Positions 53,671 to 64,000 of a stretch of DNA of 64,000 nt are shown here, piece after piece (within the stretch, counting starts at the first letter, position 1; each line of letters opens with the position of its first letter). The position numbers and the translations under genes were made by a program. The stretch lies in NCBI GenBank assembly GCA_017538895.1, contig JAFYHY010000060.1, positions 1 through 64,000 of the forward strand, read 5' to 3'. The DNA comes from Aeriscardovia sp. Lineage in GTDB: Bacteria > Actinomycetota > Actinomycetes > Actinomycetales > Bifidobacteriaceae. The notes under the pieces are model-generated. The model saw only the letters and a program-made list of their open reading frames with translations, made no database searches and was not told where the DNA came from.

Positions 53671-53673
53671 GTT

Positions 53674-53910
53674 GTGAAACGAATTTTTTGGATCACTATT
53701 GGTATTGGAATCGGTGTCACGTCAGTAGTTAAAATTCAAAACTATGTGAAAAAGTATGCTGATACTTTAATCGAACACACTCCTCTAAACTCAAGTGATG
53801 ATTTGCTGCTTTTGCAAAAGACAGTTGAAACATTCTGTTCTGACTTCCAAAAGAATATGCATCAGCGTGAAACTGAACTTAATACAAAACTTATGGAAAA
53901 GCAAAAGTAA
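53674..53910 (+). CDS. DUF6167-like small membrane protein
   Basis: 78 residues with one N-terminal hydrophobic segment ('IFWITIGIGIGVTSVVKI', residues 4-21) and a helical, charged C-terminus. Its position between the DUF948 gene and alaS matches the actinobacterial DUF6167 family, whose members often contain an early GxGxGxxxxxK run as seen here. Start: the ATG is not present; the frame opens at a GTG (gtgaaacgaatt), the fourth base after the upstream stop, so translation is coupled. Function unknown. Confidence 0.75.
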   Translation: MKRIFWITIGIGIGVTSVVKIQNYVKKYADTLIEHTPLNSSDDLLLLQKTVETFCSDFQKNMHQRETELNTKLMEKQK

Positions 53911-53960
53911 TCTTTGCATTATAGTTTTGCTCATTCATAGTCTATAAAAGGATAAAATAT

Positions 53961-56645
53961 ATGCGTACATCAGAAGTTGCAAGGCGATTTCTCAAGTATT
54001 TTGAAGGCAAAGGACATCTTGTTGCTCCATCTGCTTCCTTGGTATCTCCAAATCCAACAACATTATTCACGATTGCTGGCATGGTTCCTTTCATTCCTTA
54101 CCTTCTTGGAGAACAGACACCTCCTTGCACACGAATGGCAAGTCAACAGAAATGTGTTCGTACCCTCGATATTGATGAAGTTGGTAAAACAACCCGTCAC
54201 GGTACCTTCTTCCAAATGCTTGGAAACTTCTCTTTTGGTGACTATTTCAAAGAAGAAGCTATTCATTACGCTTGGGAACTGTTAACCACATCACAGGATG
54301 ATGGAGGCTACGGTTTTGACCCATCTGTTCTTTGGATCACTGTTTTTGAAAATGATACTGAAACAAAAGATATTTGGGTAAAAGAAGGCGCTGATCCAAA
54401 CCACATTCAAAAGCTTGGCATGGAAGACAACTTCTGGACTACCGGTGGTCCTGGTCCTGGCGGCCCATGCTCAGAAATTTATGTTGATCGCGGTCCTCAA
54501 TACGGTAAAGACGGTGGCCCAATTGCTGACGACAACCGTTATATTGAAATTTGGGACCTTGTCTTTGAAAACTATGAAGTTGACAATGTTCGTTCCAAAA
54601 CTGATCTCCACATTGTTGGTGAATTAAAGAACAAGAACATTGATACCGGTATGGGACTCGAACGAGTTGCTTACCTCTTACAAAACAAAGAGAACATTTA
54701 CGAAACAGACGAAATATTCCCAGTCATTGAAGCGGCAGAAAAGTTATCAGGATGCCATTATGGTGATTCTGAAGAAAACGATATTCGCTTACGTATCGTC
54801 GCTGACCACGTTCGCTCTGCATTAATGATTATGAGCGATGGTGTTAAACCATCAAACTTGAGTCGTGGATACGTTCTTCGCCGTTTACTCCGTCGCGTTA
54901 TCCGCTCAATGCGCATGCTTGGCGTCAATGAACCAACCTTGCCAACCTTGTTAGAAGTCTCTAAAGACGTGATGAAGCTTAGCTATCCAGAACTGGAAGA
55001 AAAGTTCGACGATATCGCTCGCATCGCTGCTACTGAAGAAAATAACTTCCGCAAAACCCTCAATAAAGGTATTGAAATTTTCGATCTTGCAGCACAAAAA
55101 GCTAAAGCAGAAAACCGTACCGTCATCAGTGGTGAAGAGGCCTTCCAACTGCATGATACCTATGGTTTCCCAATCGAATTAACTATTGAAATGGCTCATG
55201 AACAGGAGCTCACTGTTGATGAAGATCGTTTCCATGAGTTAATGCAAGAACAAAAGAACCGTGCTCGTCAAGATGCCCGTAATAAGCGACATAACGTTGA
55301 CTTAAGCGTTTATGATGACTTCAAGAAAACGATGACCACATCACAAACATTCCTTGGATATACAGAACATTCTGCCCAAGGAACTGTTCTCGGCATTTTC
55401 ACTGATCAAGGATCAGTCAAACATGTCTCTGCGCCAGCAAGCGTTGAAGTTGTTCTTGATCGCACTCCTTTTTACGCTGAAAAAGGTGGACAGCTCGCAG
55501 ATAAAGGTCAATTAACAACGGTTGATGGCACCACTCTTGATGTTGATGATGTTCAAACAGTCATTAAAGATCTCGTTATCCATCGCTGCCAATTGACCGA
55601 TGGTGAATTAAATGTTGGTGATACAGTCACTGCAACAATCGATTCTGATCGTCGCGCTGCATTAGCACGTTCTCATACTGCTACCCATATGCTTCACCAG
55701 ACTTTACGTGATGTCCTTGGCCCACAAGCAGTACAACGTGGTTCTGTTGTCGCACCAGATTATTTGCATTTTGATTACCAAGCTGATCAAGCGCCATCAA
55801 AAGAGACCTTACGTCGTATCGAAGTACTCGTTAACCAACATATTTATGAAAATATGCCAGTGAGCGTTGAAGAAATGCCAATTGATCAAGCACTTGAAAT
55901 GGGTGCTATGCATCTCTTCGGCGATAAATACGGTGATATTGTGCGCGTCGTTACTATTGGTAATCACACTGCTTGGAGTCGTGAATTATGCGGAGGCACA
56001 CACCTAAAGAACTCTGTTCAAGTTGGTTCCTTCGTTATTCTTTCTGATAGCTCTAACGGTTCAGGTATCCGTCGTATTGACGCTTACTGTGGTGAAAAAG
56101 CATATGAGTTCTACGCACAACAACATGCTCTTGTTTCTGAATTATCTGAGAACCTTAACGTTTGTGCCGATGATTTGTCTTCTCGACTCAACCAATTGTT
56201 AGAAGAGAACAAGGATATTAAGAAACAATTAGCAAAACTACAAGTTCAGCAGTTGAATGCTCTTGTTCCAGAGATCATTGCGCAAGCTTCCACCTACTCA
56301 GACCAATACAACTATGCAATGAAGAATATTGGCAATATTAACGATGTAGATGCAATCCGTTCTATTGTCACGAATATTCGTGAACAATTAGGAAATGCTA
56401 AACCATCTATCGTGGCATTATCAGGCATAAGTGATAGCAACCGACCTCTCATTTTTGTTGCCATTAATAAGGCTGCACAATCTCAGGGTATTAAAGCTGG
56501 TGCACTGGTCAGTACTGCTTCCAAGATCCTTGGCGGCGGTGGCGGTGGTCGTCCTGATTTCGCTCAGGGGGGCGGTAAAGACCCAGAAAAAATCAATGAT
56601 GCATTACAGCAAATAGCTCAAGAAATCAGCAAGGTATTTGCATAA
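53961..56645 (+). CDS. alaS: Alanyl-tRNA synthetase
   Basis: Charges tRNA-Ala. 894 residues: class II catalytic core (residues 1-250; motif 2 '[19 protein letters not shown]' type, '[12 protein letters not shown]'), tRNA-recognition region, editing domain with '[16 protein letters not shown]' (metal-binding HxxxH) and '[17 protein letters not shown]' (Cys and His), a coiled C-terminal oligomerisation region and the '[15 protein letters not shown]' glycine-rich C-Ala motif. AAAGGAT precedes the ATG. Its stop overlaps the ruvX start by one base. The order with DUF948, DUF6167, ruvX and mltG is standard for Actinobacteria. Confidence 0.97.
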   Translation: MRTSEVARRFLKYFEGKGHLVAPSASLVSPNPTTLFTIAGMVPFIPYLLGEQTPPCTRMASQQKCVRTLDIDEVGKTTRHGTFFQMLGNFSFGDYFKEEAIHYAWELLTTSQDDGGYGFDPSVLWITVFENDTETKDIWVKEGADPNHIQKLGMEDNFWTTGGPGPGGPCSEIYVDRGPQYGKDGGPIADDNRYIEIWDLVFENYEVDNVRSKTDLHIVGELKNKNIDTGMGLERVAYLLQNKENIYETDEIFPVIEAAEKLSGCHYGDSEENDIRLRIVADHVRSALMIMSDGVKPSNLSRGYVLRRLLRRVIRSMRMLGVNEPTLPTLLEVSKDVMKLSYPELEEKFDDIARIAATEENNFRKTLNKGIEIFDLAAQKAKAENRTVISGEEAFQLHDTYGFPIELTIEMAHEQELTVDEDRFHELMQEQKNRARQDARNKRHNVDLSVYDDFKKTMTTSQTFLGYTEHSAQGTVLGIFTDQGSVKHVSAPASVEVVLDRTPFYAEKGGQLADKGQLTTVDGTTLDVDDVQTVIKDLVIHRCQLTDGELNVGDTVTATIDSDRRAALARSHTATHMLHQTLRDVLGPQAVQRGSVVAPDYLHFDYQADQAPSKETLRRIEVLVNQHIYENMPVSVEEMPIDQALEMGAMHLFGDKYGDIVRVVTIGNHTAWSRELCGGTHLKNSVQVGSFVILSDSSNGSGIRRIDAYCGEKAYEFYAQQHALVSELSENLNVCADDLSSRLNQLLEENKDIKKQLAKLQVQQLNALVPEIIAQASTYSDQYNYAMKNIGNINDVDAIRSIVTNIREQLGNAKPSIVALSGISDSNRPLIFVAINKAAQSQGIKAGALVSTASKILGGGGGGRPDFAQGGGKDPEKINDALQQIAQEISKVFA

Positions 56646-57136
56646 TGTCTATTTGGTTAGGTGTCGATTTAGGCAACGCGAGAGTTGGTCTCGCGTTGTC
56701 TGACCCTGAACTTAGCATGGCCTATCCTATAGGAAATATTAAAGTTCTTCATGACTATTTCGCTGCATTTGATCAAATATTAGAAACAATACGCGATTAT
56801 CATGTAGAACATGTTGTTATAGGATATCCATTGAATATGGATGGGTCCGTTGGAAAAGCAGCTAAAAAAGCTCAGCGGTGGGCCCATCAGCTAGAAGTTC
56901 GTTTCCAGCAATTTATTACGTATGGATATAACCTGGAAATGTGGGGAGTTAGTAATTCACCGGAGGATCTTGTGATCTCACTACAAGATGAACGTCTTAC
57001 CACCGTGAGCGCGCACCGTCAGCTACGCACCGCGGGTTATCTTGAAGAGAAACATCGTCCTATGGTAGATCAGCAATCCGCTGTTTTAATTTTGCAAACA
57101 GCATTAGAGAAGCATCAACGTCACATTAATGCGTAA
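56645..57136 (+). CDS. ruvX: RuvX/YqgF family Holliday junction resolvase-like nuclease
   Basis: 163 residues with RNase H-like fold. 'WLGVDLGNARVGLALSD' carries the first catalytic Asp, 'HVVIGYPLNMDGSVG' the middle signature, and 'SLQDERLTTVSAHRQLR' the late acid residues. The family has roles in 16S rRNA end processing (YqgF in E. coli) and junction resolution; which applies here is unknown. There is a small insertion ('FQQFITYGYNLEMWGVSNSPEDL') before the last motif. Translation is coupled to alaS by the ATGTC/TAATG overlap. Confidence 0.92.
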   Translation: MSIWLGVDLGNARVGLALSDPELSMAYPIGNIKVLHDYFAAFDQILETIRDYHVEHVVIGYPLNMDGSVGKAAKKAQRWAHQLEVRFQQFITYGYNLEMWGVSNSPEDLVISLQDERLTTVSAHRQLRTAGYLEEKHRPMVDQQSAVLILQTALEKHQRHINA

Positions 57137-57187
57137 ACAGTAGTTTTGTGCGGTAAATTTGCGGCAAGAGCGTTCGAAAGATAACAC

Positions 57188-58768
57188 ATGAGTAAAGAAG
57201 AGAAATCATACGATGAATCAGAATTGAGCACAACACGTTCAGAGTATGAAGATACAACAGACAGTACAAATGAAGATATCGTTGGTTTCTTTTCTGATGC
57301 GGAACGATTGCAACGAATGCGTCAACAAGCAGACGAGCAGTATATAAGACGTAAGCAAGAGGAAAAACAGTACAATCCTCCACAACCACCATCTTCACAC
57401 CATCTCGAAGAAGCTGTCCAAGCTGCATCAGAGTCTGCCCGTAAGAAAGAACTGCATGACAATACGCCAGCTGATTACGATGATTTAAGTACATCAACAG
57501 ATGAATTCGAGATGGTCAATTCATCTGATGAGCAATTGTATTCTGAATCAAAGATGTGGAATGAACAAGCTCCTGATGTTTTAAATCTTGATCAAGATGA
57601 CGATGATGATTTTGAATTACTTGAGCAGGAGACAGGCGACAATAAAACAGAAGAGAATGATATCCCATTAAGCCGTACCGAACGACAAAGAAAGTTACGT
57701 AAAAAGAAACATCACCGCTTAATCGTCACAATCATTATTATCGCTCTGGTTATTGTTATTGGCAGTGCAGGTCTTTTCGTGATGAATGACCTGAATAGTA
57801 CAGGACAATTATCATGGATTGATAGTCTGTTTATTAAAGATTATTCAGGACCAGGATATGGTTCAGTACAATTTACCGTCATGAACGGTGATACTGCTAC
57901 AGAAGTTGGTGAACGCTTAGTTAAGAAAAATATCATCGCTTCTAAGAACATCTTTGTGAATATGATCATTCAAGATCATGATCAATCAGCATTACAACCT
58001 GGAACTTTCATGCTGAAATATCATATGAGCTCTCAAGAAGTCATTAATATCATCACAAACCCAAGTAATGCAAAAGACTTGCTTGAAATGACTTCCAATA
58101 TGAGAGCATCGGATATTGTTTCTCAATTGACTGTTGATAATCCAACATGGACGAAGAGTGAGATTGAAGCCGCTCTTAATGATAAGGGCAAAGGTATTCT
58201 TCCGGCTTGTGCTCACGGTGATTATGAAGGTTGGTTACAGCCTGGTACCTATGATCCACGTAACTACAAGACACCATCTGATTTATTAGCGGCAATGGTC
58301 AAGGCACGTATCGCAAAGTTAGATGCTATGAAAGTCCCAACAGGGGATGATCGTGAAAAGATCTTAACGATCGCCTCCATTATTGGTAGCGAAGTGAACC
58401 AGCAACAGTATTACGGTCAAGTATCACGCGTTATTCAGAATCGATTAGCAGCAAATATGGTTCTTGGTATGGATAGTGTTATCGCATACGGTAATAACAC
58501 TCAAGCTTTGAACTTGACAAAAACAATGCTGACAGATGCGTCTAACCCATATAACGATCGTTTACATGTTGGTTTACCACCGTCACCAATTTGTCAGCCA
58601 AATGCAGCTATGATTGAAGCTGCAATGAATCCTACACCTGGCAATTGGCTATACTTTGTTACTGTTAACCTTGATACTGGTGAAACTCAATTCACGAATA
58701 GTGAGCAACAGTTCCAGCAGTATAAAGCACAATATGATGCATGGCTGAAAGCACATCCTAATTTTTAA
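57188..58768 (+). CDS. mltG: Endolytic transglycosylase MltG (YceG family)
   Basis: Cuts nascent glycan strands to end peptidoglycan polymerisation. 526 residues: an acidic, low-complexity cytosolic N-terminus of about 165 residues (Glu/Asp/Ser-rich with 'DQDDDDDFELLEQE'), a basic 'RKLRKKKHHRL' stop-transfer flank, one membrane segment (about 178-198), a LysM-like subdomain ('FTVMNGDTATEVGERLVKKNII'-type) and the YceG catalytic domain with Glu in 'TIASIIGSEVNQ', 'VIQNRLAANMVLGMDS' and 'PPSPICQPNAAMIEAAMNP'. The cytosolic part is longer than in E. coli MltG (340 in total) and typical for Actinobacteria. Confidence 0.92.
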   Translation: MSKEEKSYDESELSTTRSEYEDTTDSTNEDIVGFFSDAERLQRMRQQADEQYIRRKQEEKQYNPPQPPSSHHLEEAVQAASESARKKELHDNTPADYDDLSTSTDEFEMVNSSDEQLYSESKMWNEQAPDVLNLDQDDDDDFELLEQETGDNKTEENDIPLSRTERQRKLRKKKHHRLIVTIIIIALVIVIGSAGLFVMNDLNSTGQLSWIDSLFIKDYSGPGYGSVQFTVMNGDTATEVGERLVKKNIIASKNIFVNMIIQDHDQSALQPGTFMLKYHMSSQEVINIITNPSNAKDLLEMTSNMRASDIVSQLTVDNPTWTKSEIEAALNDKGKGILPACAHGDYEGWLQPGTYDPRNYKTPSDLLAAMVKARIAKLDAMKVPTGDDREKILTIASIIGSEVNQQQYYGQVSRVIQNRLAANMVLGMDSVIAYGNNTQALNLTKTMLTDASNPYNDRLHVGLPPSPICQPNAAMIEAAMNPTPGNWLYFVTVNLDTGETQFTNSEQQFQQYKAQYDAWLKAHPNF

Positions 58769-58801
58769 TGTAGTCGAGAGGATCCGATAATATAGAATTC
58801 C

Positions 58802-60460
58802 ATGGTTGAACATCATGGAAACACAGGAGAACACGTTACCAAACAGATTTTTGTTATTGGTGGTGTTGTATCTTCCTTAGGTAAAGGTATTACTTCTTCT
58901 TCTCTCGGTCGTTTGCTTCGTAGCCGCGGTATTCGCGTTTTACAGCAAAAGCTTGACCCATACATTAATGTTGATCCAGGAACAATGAACCCATTCCAGC
59001 ACGGTGAGGTTTTTGTTACTGATGATGGTGCTGAAACAGATCTTGATCTTGGACATTACGAGCGTTTCTTGGGTGTTCCATTATCCCAGCGTGCATCAGT
59101 CAGCTCCGGTCAAATTTATCAGAATGTTCTTCGTAAGGAACGTGCTGGTGAATACCTTGGACAGTGTGTTCAGGTCATCCCTCATGTGACCAATGAAATT
59201 AAAGAACGTATGCGTGCTCAGGCTGCTGATGACGTCGATGTTATCATTACCGAAATTGGTGGTACTGTCGGAGACATCGAATCACAAGCTTTCATGGAAG
59301 CTGCCCGTCAAATTCGACGTGAATTAGGACCTGAAAACTGCATCTTTGTTTTGGTTTCTCTTATTCCTTATCTTCGTGCACCTCACGAATTAAAGACCAA
59401 GCCAACACAGCAAGCAGTCATGCTACTCCGTCAAATGGGAATCATCCCAGATGCTATTGTCTTACGTTGCGAACAAGACATCCCAGAAGCAATCAAGGAA
59501 AAGATTGCTTTAATGTGTGATGTTGACGTTAACGGTGTTGTTAGCTGCCCAGATGCTTCCAGCATTTATGAAGTTCCACGCGTTCTTTACAACGAGGGAC
59601 TTGATAAGTATGCTATTAAGAAGCTTGGTATCTCATATCAAGATATTGAATGGGGTGAGTGGGGAGACCTTCTCAACCGTCTTGATAACTTGAACAAGAA
59701 CGTAACCATTGCTTTAGTCGGTAAGTATGTTGATTTACCAGACGCTTATCTTTCTGTCGTTGAAGCTTTGAAAGCAGGTGGATTCGCTCATCTTGCCAAG
59801 GTCAATATCAAGTGGGTTGATGCTGATCGTTGCACCACCGATGAATCTATCGAAGAACAATTAGAAGGCTGCGATGGCCTTGTTGTTCCTGGAGGATTCG
59901 GTTCCCGTGGTATTGAAGGCATGATTAACACCTTACGTTGGGCTCGTGAAAACAAGTTCCCAGTCCTCGGTATCTGCCTTGGTATGCAATGCGTTGTTAT
60001 CGAGTATGCACGCAACATTCTTGGATTAGCAGATGCTAACTCTACAGAATTCGAGCCAAACACCTCTAACCCTGTTATTGCAACAATGGAAGAACAAAAA
60101 TCTATTGTTGCCGGTAACGGTGACATGGGTCACACCATGCGTCTCGGATCTTATCCAGCTATTTTGAAAGAAAACAGCTTGGCATCACGCTTGTACGGTA
60201 CCACGAACGTTACTGAACGTCATCGTCACCGTTACGAAGTGAACATCAACTACAAGGATCGTTTAGAGAATGCTGGCCTTACCATCTCCGGTACCAGCCC
60301 AGATGGCGAATTAACAGAGTTTGTTGAGTTGGATCCAGAAACACATCCATACTACATTGCAACTCAGGGACATCCAGAGTTCAAGTCCCGCCCATATGCA
60401 GCACGCCCACTCTTTGATGGTTTAATCGATGCCGCATTAAAGCACCAAGAACAAAGATAA
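58802..60460 (+). CDS. pyrG: CTP synthase
   Basis: Makes CTP from UTP using glutamine. 552 residues: synthetase domain with '[20 protein letters not shown]' split around the P-loop-like GVVSSLGKG (Lys), '[22 protein letters not shown]'-type substrate segment and '[11 protein letters not shown]'; glutaminase domain with 'PGGFGSRG', nucleophile Cys in 'LGICLGMQ' and the late 'HPEFKSRP' His-Glu. It starts ATG 58802; no ribosome binding site is seen and TATAGA lies close to the start. A terminator follows. Confidence 0.97.
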   Translation: MVEHHGNTGEHVTKQIFVIGGVVSSLGKGITSSSLGRLLRSRGIRVLQQKLDPYINVDPGTMNPFQHGEVFVTDDGAETDLDLGHYERFLGVPLSQRASVSSGQIYQNVLRKERAGEYLGQCVQVIPHVTNEIKERMRAQAADDVDVIITEIGGTVGDIESQAFMEAARQIRRELGPENCIFVLVSLIPYLRAPHELKTKPTQQAVMLLRQMGIIPDAIVLRCEQDIPEAIKEKIALMCDVDVNGVVSCPDASSIYEVPRVLYNEGLDKYAIKKLGISYQDIEWGEWGDLLNRLDNLNKNVTIALVGKYVDLPDAYLSVVEALKAGGFAHLAKVNIKWVDADRCTTDESIEEQLEGCDGLVVPGGFGSRGIEGMINTLRWARENKFPVLGICLGMQCVVIEYARNILGLADANSTEFEPNTSNPVIATMEEQKSIVAGNGDMGHTMRLGSYPAILKENSLASRLYGTTNVTERHRHRYEVNINYKDRLENAGLTISGTSPDGELTEFVELDPETHPYYIATQGHPEFKSRPYAARPLFDGLIDAALKHQEQR

Positions 60461-60484
60461 GTTTGATCTTTAGTCTTGATCTTC

Positions 60485-60527
60485 ATGGTCGTTGACATTT
60501 ATGATGAATGTCAACGGCCATTTTATT
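60485..60527 (+). terminator. Terminator of pyrG
   Basis: Arms 60485-60500 and 60506-60521 pair with one G-U and one end mismatch; TTTTATTTTT follows. Confidence 0.88.
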
Positions 60528-60569
60528 TTTCTTATCCACTATGGTTAATCACTCAGAACGAGGTTACGA

Positions 60570-62084
60570 ATGCAGCATGCCGAAAATAATGATCATGTGA
60601 CACAAGACCAGAGAACAATCGATGTTGAGATGGATCAATATGTCCAAAATCGCATGCATACCAATGAAGAAAAAATAGAAGAAGACAACAAAATCCTTGC
60701 AGAATTCGGCGACTATAGTTACGGTTGGCATGATTCCGATGAAGCAGGACAAGCAGCACAAAAAGGAATAAACGAAGATATTGTCCGCGCTATCTCAGCA
60801 GATAAACACGAACCGCAATGGATGCTCGATTACCGCCTACAAGGATACAAAGCATTCGTAGCAAAAAGCCTTCCAAAATGGGGCGTCGACCTTAACGACT
60901 TCAATGAACAAGACTTCAAATACTACGTTAAACCAGTCGATAAACAAGCAACATCATGGGATGAACTCCCAACAGACATCAAAAACACATACGATCGTCT
61001 CGGCATCCCAGAAGCAGAAAAAAAACGACTTGTCTCCGGAGTCGCTGCACAATACGAGTCAGAAGTCATCTATAACTCCATCCAAAAAGAACTCGCCGAA
61101 CAAGGCGTCATCTTCACCGACACTGACACCGCCGTACAAAAATATCCAGAACTCGTCAAAAAATACTTCACCAAAGTCATCCCAGCCGATGACAACAAAT
61201 TCGCAGCACTTAACACCGCAGCATGGTCAGGCGGATCCTTCGTCTACGTACCAAAAGGCGTACACGTCACCATCCCACTACAAGCCTACTTCCGTATCAA
61301 CACCCCAAACATGGGACAATTCGAACGAACCCTCATCATCGCTGACGAAGGATCCTACGTTCATTACGTCGAAGGATGCACCGCACCACTCTACTCAACA
61401 GACTCACTCCACGCAGCCGTCGTCGAAATCGTCGTCGAAAAAAACGCGCGCGTCCGTTACACTACCATCCAAAACTGGTCCAACAACGTTTATAACCTCG
61501 TCACACAACGCGCCTACGTACGTGAAAACGGCATGATGGAATGGGTCGACGGCAACATCGGCTCAAAAGCCTCCATGAAATACCCAGCATGCATCCTCGC
61601 TGAACCATATGCAAAAGCAATGACCATGTCCCTTACCTTCGCAGCAAAAGGACAATACCAAGACACTGGCGCAAAAATGATTCATCTCGCACCACACACC
61701 AGCTCAACCATCATCGCTAAATCCATTTCTAAAGACGGAGGACGATCAGCATACCGAGGACTCGTCAAAATCATTAAAGGCGCAGAGCACTCGCAATCAT
61801 CAGTGTCCTGTGACGCGTTACTAGTTGATGATTTTTCACGGTCGGATACGTATCCTCATGTCGATGTTCGTGAGTCTGAAGTGAATATGTCTCATGAAGC
61901 GACTGTGTCCAAGATTTCTCAAGATCAGTTGTTTTACTTAATGAGCCGTGGTGTTGAAGAAAAAGAAGCAACTGGCATGATTGTACGAGGTTTCGTTGAG
62001 CCTATTTCTAAGCTTTTACCAATGGAATATGCGTTAGAGCTTAATCGTTTAGTTTCATTGCAAATGGAAGGATCAATTGGATGA
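60570..62084 (+). CDS. sufB: Fe-S cluster assembly protein SufB
   Basis: Scaffold subunit of the SufBCD complex. 504 residues with a right-handed beta-helix core: '[24 protein letters not shown]' (in parts), 'VEGCTAP' (Cys-containing), '[24 protein letters not shown]' (in parts), and late '[21 protein letters not shown]'. The Cys of '[14 protein letters not shown]' and the Glu of the beta-helix ('MSHE'-type) belong to the assembly site. Third positions are C/A-rich from about 60730 to 61786, then change abruptly. The gene overlaps sufD by four bases. No SufR-type repressor gene lies upstream; pyrG does. Confidence 0.96.
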   Translation: MQHAENNDHVTQDQRTIDVEMDQYVQNRMHTNEEKIEEDNKILAEFGDYSYGWHDSDEAGQAAQKGINEDIVRAISADKHEPQWMLDYRLQGYKAFVAKSLPKWGVDLNDFNEQDFKYYVKPVDKQATSWDELPTDIKNTYDRLGIPEAEKKRLVSGVAAQYESEVIYNSIQKELAEQGVIFTDTDTAVQKYPELVKKYFTKVIPADDNKFAALNTAAWSGGSFVYVPKGVHVTIPLQAYFRINTPNMGQFERTLIIADEGSYVHYVEGCTAPLYSTDSLHAAVVEIVVEKNARVRYTTIQNWSNNVYNLVTQRAYVRENGMMEWVDGNIGSKASMKYPACILAEPYAKAMTMSLTFAAKGQYQDTGAKMIHLAPHTSSTIIAKSISKDGGRSAYRGLVKIIKGAEHSQSSVSCDALLVDDFSRSDTYPHVDVRESEVNMSHEATVSKISQDQLFYLMSRGVEEKEATGMIVRGFVEPISKLLPMEYALELNRLVSLQMEGSIG

Positions 62085-63286
62085 GTAATTTGAATATGCA
62101 AACAGGATCTGTTGTACCAAAATATGATCCGCAGAATCCGTATGCTTATCCTGCGTTTATGCCATCTAGCGCTGATTCTTCACGTCGGTCTTTCCATGTT
62201 GATGATTTCCCTGTGCCGACAGTGAAGAGCGAAGAATGGAAATATGCTCCATTAGAAAAAATGGGGAGTTTCTTCATGCCATATGACGCTTCTGGAGAAA
62301 CTGCTATTAATATAGCCTATAGTGATGGATCAACATTAGATGACCACGTTCATCTTCATCGTGTGACTCGTCAAGAATTAGAGGATGATCCTGACAGTTC
62401 CTTTATTCCTGTTGACCGTGTCTCCGTATTGGGATGGAATGCAGCACCACAGTTATACAAGATTATAATTACAGGTACTTTGCCATCTGCTCTCGTTGTG
62501 ACAGTGACAAGCGCATCCTTATCACTTGACTCTCTGCACCTCTTCTTCACTATTGAAAAACGCAGCCAAGCGAACATTATCATTCAACATCACGGTCAAG
62601 GACGTCTCTCTGAAAGCATTGACATACGTGTCAAAGATTATTCGACCGCCTCATTCGCCTTCATTCAACAAGGTGACAAAGAATCACAGTATCTCTGCTC
62701 TCAACGATTAACAGTAGGAGAGAACGCGCGACTAAATCATTCCGTTATCACACTTTCTGGTGATATTGCACGCATTCGTATGGACGCAGATTTCTCTGGC
62801 GCAAACGGGTACCTCAATATGTTAGGCGTCTACTTCGCTGATCATGGAGAATACTTCGAACACCGCCCATATATTGTACATAACTACCCATCATGCACTT
62901 CACGCGTCATTTATAAAGGCGCCCTCAATGGTATTGATACCAAATCCGCCTGGGTAGGTAACGCACTTATCCTGCCACAAGCCGTTGGTACTGATTCCTA
63001 CGAACTTAACAGGAATCTTCTCCTTACCTCAGAAGCCAAAGCAGAATCAGAACCACAATTAGAAATCGAATGCGGCGATATTGTCGGTGCTGGCCACGCT
63101 AGTTCAATCGGACACTTCGATCAAGAACAGTTATATTACATGGAATCACGCGGCATCCCAGAAAATATCGCTAAGAAACTCATCATCCGCGGATTCTTCA
63201 AAGAACTCTTTGACGAAATTGGAATCCTTGACCTTGGTGATCAACTCTTACACATTATCGATACACGCTTAGAACATGAGGAGTAA
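62081..63286 (+). CDS. sufD: Fe-S cluster assembly protein SufD
   Basis: Pairs with SufB and two SufC. 401 residues: an N-terminal helical part with '[16 protein letters not shown]' (typical of SufD: RR-x-EEWRYT), a beta-helix core, and C-terminal '[42 protein letters not shown]' region (in parts) with the conserved His of 'CxHGxxxG' (here '[13 protein letters not shown]'). Start ATG overlaps the sufB stop (ATGA), so translation is coupled. The next gene, sufC, starts four bases after its stop. Confidence 0.94.
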   Translation: MSNLNMQTGSVVPKYDPQNPYAYPAFMPSSADSSRRSFHVDDFPVPTVKSEEWKYAPLEKMGSFFMPYDASGETAINIAYSDGSTLDDHVHLHRVTRQELEDDPDSSFIPVDRVSVLGWNAAPQLYKIIITGTLPSALVVTVTSASLSLDSLHLFFTIEKRSQANIIIQHHGQGRLSESIDIRVKDYSTASFAFIQQGDKESQYLCSQRLTVGENARLNHSVITLSGDIARIRMDADFSGANGYLNMLGVYFADHGEYFEHRPYIVHNYPSCTSRVIYKGALNGIDTKSAWVGNALILPQAVGTDSYELNRNLLLTSEAKAESEPQLEIECGDIVGAGHASSIGHFDQEQLYYMESRGIPENIAKKLIIRGFFKELFDEIGILDLGDQLLHIIDTRLEHEE

Positions 63287-63290
63287 AATA

Positions 63291-64000
63291 ATGTCTGTAT
63301 TAACCATCCGTGACCTACAAGCTGGCGTCAAAACCGATACAGGATACAAAGAAATTCTTAAACAAGTGAATCTCACCATCAAATCCGGTGAAATCCACGC
63401 CATCATGGGACCAAACGGCTCAGGAAAATCCACTTTAGCCTACACCTTAGCCGGACACCCTAAATACGAAGTACAAGCAGGCACAGCAACCATCGATGAT
63501 CAGGATATTCTTTCTATGACTCCTGATGAGCGTTCACTGGCAGGATTATTCCTCGCCATGCAGTATCCTGTTGAGATTCCTGGAGTTTCTGTTAGTAACT
63601 TCTTACGTACAGCAGTCACACAACATCAAGGTGAAGCACCAAAGTTACGTGAATGGGTAGGAACACTGAATGCTTCTATGAAGCGTTTAAAGATGGATCC
63701 TAAATTCGCACAACGTTCATTAAACGATGGCTTCTCAGGCGGTGAAAAGAAGCGAGCTGAAATTCTCCAGCTAGAAATGTTAAAGCCTAAATTCGTTATT
63801 CTTGATGAAACTGATTCCGGTTTGGATGTTGATGCATTACGCATTGTTTCGGAAGGCGTGAATCGTGCACATGAAGAAAACAATTGCGGTATTTTACTCA
63901 TTACTCATTACACGCGAATTTTGAAATATATTAAGCCAGATTTTGTTCATGTGTTTGCTGATGGACACATCATTAAAACTGGTGGCCCTGAATTAGCAGA
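63291..64000 (+). CDS. sufC: Fe-S cluster assembly ATPase SufC (cut by the window edge)
   Basis: The first 236 codons are visible. Walker A GPNGSGKST (residues 40-48), Q-loop 'LFLAMQYPVEIPGVSV', signature 'FSGGEKKRAEILQLEML', Walker B 'FVILDETDSGLDVDALR', and switch His in 'LLITHYTRIL'. Family members are about 250-260 residues, so only about 20 are missing. AGGAG ends nine bases before the ATG. sufS and sufU would be expected next, outside the window. SufC drives the SufBCD complex by ATP hydrolysis. Confidence 0.96.
   Translation, partial: MSVLTIRDLQAGVKTDTGYKEILKQVNLTIKSGEIHAIMGPNGSGKSTLAYTLAGHPKYEVQAGTATIDDQDILSMTPDERSLAGLFLAMQYPVEIPGVSVSNFLRTAVTQHQGEAPKLREWVGTLNASMKRLKMDPKFAQRSLNDGFSGGEKKRAEILQLEMLKPKFVILDETDSGLDVDALRIVSEGVNRAHEENNCGILLITHYTRILKYIKPDFVHVFADGHIIKTGGPELA

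Noticed and set aside
53911-53960. A T-box leader before alaS
   Set aside because: Only 50 bases separate alaS from the previous gene; there is no room for a specifier stem and no T-box sequence.

Overview
The window is a contiguous piece of a low-G+C actinobacterial chromosome, most likely from the family Bifidobacteriaceae (a Gardnerella, Scardovia-group or similarly AT-leaning lineage). The actinobacterial assignment rests on a WhiB1-type Wbl protein, CarD, a PdtaS/PdtaR-type two-component pair, the gene run eno-ftsB-DUF501-ppx, two LytR-CpsA-Psr (LCP) ligases, and the DUF948-DUF6167-alaS-ruvX-mltG run. The bifidobacterial assignment rests on an 827-residue xylulose-5-phosphate/fructose-6-phosphate phosphoketolase (xfp) next to pta and ackA, the key steps of the bifid shunt. 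There is no rRNA operon, insertion sequence, integrase, phage gene or CRISPR array. No stretch longer than 300 bases lacks a gene; the longest gaps are 25630-25874 and 44552-44786.

Layout. 1-3140: the 3' end of an MmeI-like (type IIL) restriction-modification gene, then two identical tRNA-Arg(ACG) genes that bracket nhaA and a methyltransferase-fold gene. 3138-16640: serine dehydratase, an S33 peptidase, ychF, pth, mfd, eno, ftsB, DUF501, ppx, tRNA-Leu(TAA), a tail-anchored coiled-coil protein and an FKBP. 16657-26480: greA, a hemolysin-III family protein, pdtaS, whiB1, two LCP genes, a metallopeptidase-fold gene, an OmpR/HK pair and carD. 26557-38400: metal ABC transporter, folD, rpsA, terC-like, pyk, tRNA-Leu(CAA), pdtaR, polA and a Nif3-like gene. 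38470-44551: tRNA-Pro, a small membrane protein, and ackA, pta and xfp on the minus strand. 44787-49151: aldo/keto reductase, HAD phosphatase, a membrane protein, a 2-hydroxyacid dehydrogenase and an amidohydrolase-like protein. 49199-64000: pcrA/uvrD, rpsD with a structured leader, a histidine phosphatase, DUF948, DUF6167, alaS, ruvX, mltG, pyrG and sufBDC (sufC is cut by the window edge).

How it works together: xfp splits sugar phosphates to acetyl-phosphate, pta and ackA handle acetyl-phosphate/acetyl-CoA/acetate, and eno and pyk supply lower glycolysis. LCP ligases and MltG act at the wall. PdtaS and PdtaR are encoded about 15 kb apart, as in other Actinobacteria. SufBCD assembles the Fe-S clusters needed by WhiB1 and the serine dehydratase.

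The most unusual signals are not single genes. They are: (a) sharp synonymous-composition switches inside uvrD, polA and sufB; (b) a 9-base element shared upstream of the -35 box of three tRNA promoters; (c) very long perfect palindromes at gene ends, one of them between a response regulator and its kinase; (d) multi-hairpin leaders on rpsD and rpsA; (e) an octad Pro-x-x-Gly repeat tail on one LCP protein. I see no clear undescribed multi-gene defence or biosynthetic system.
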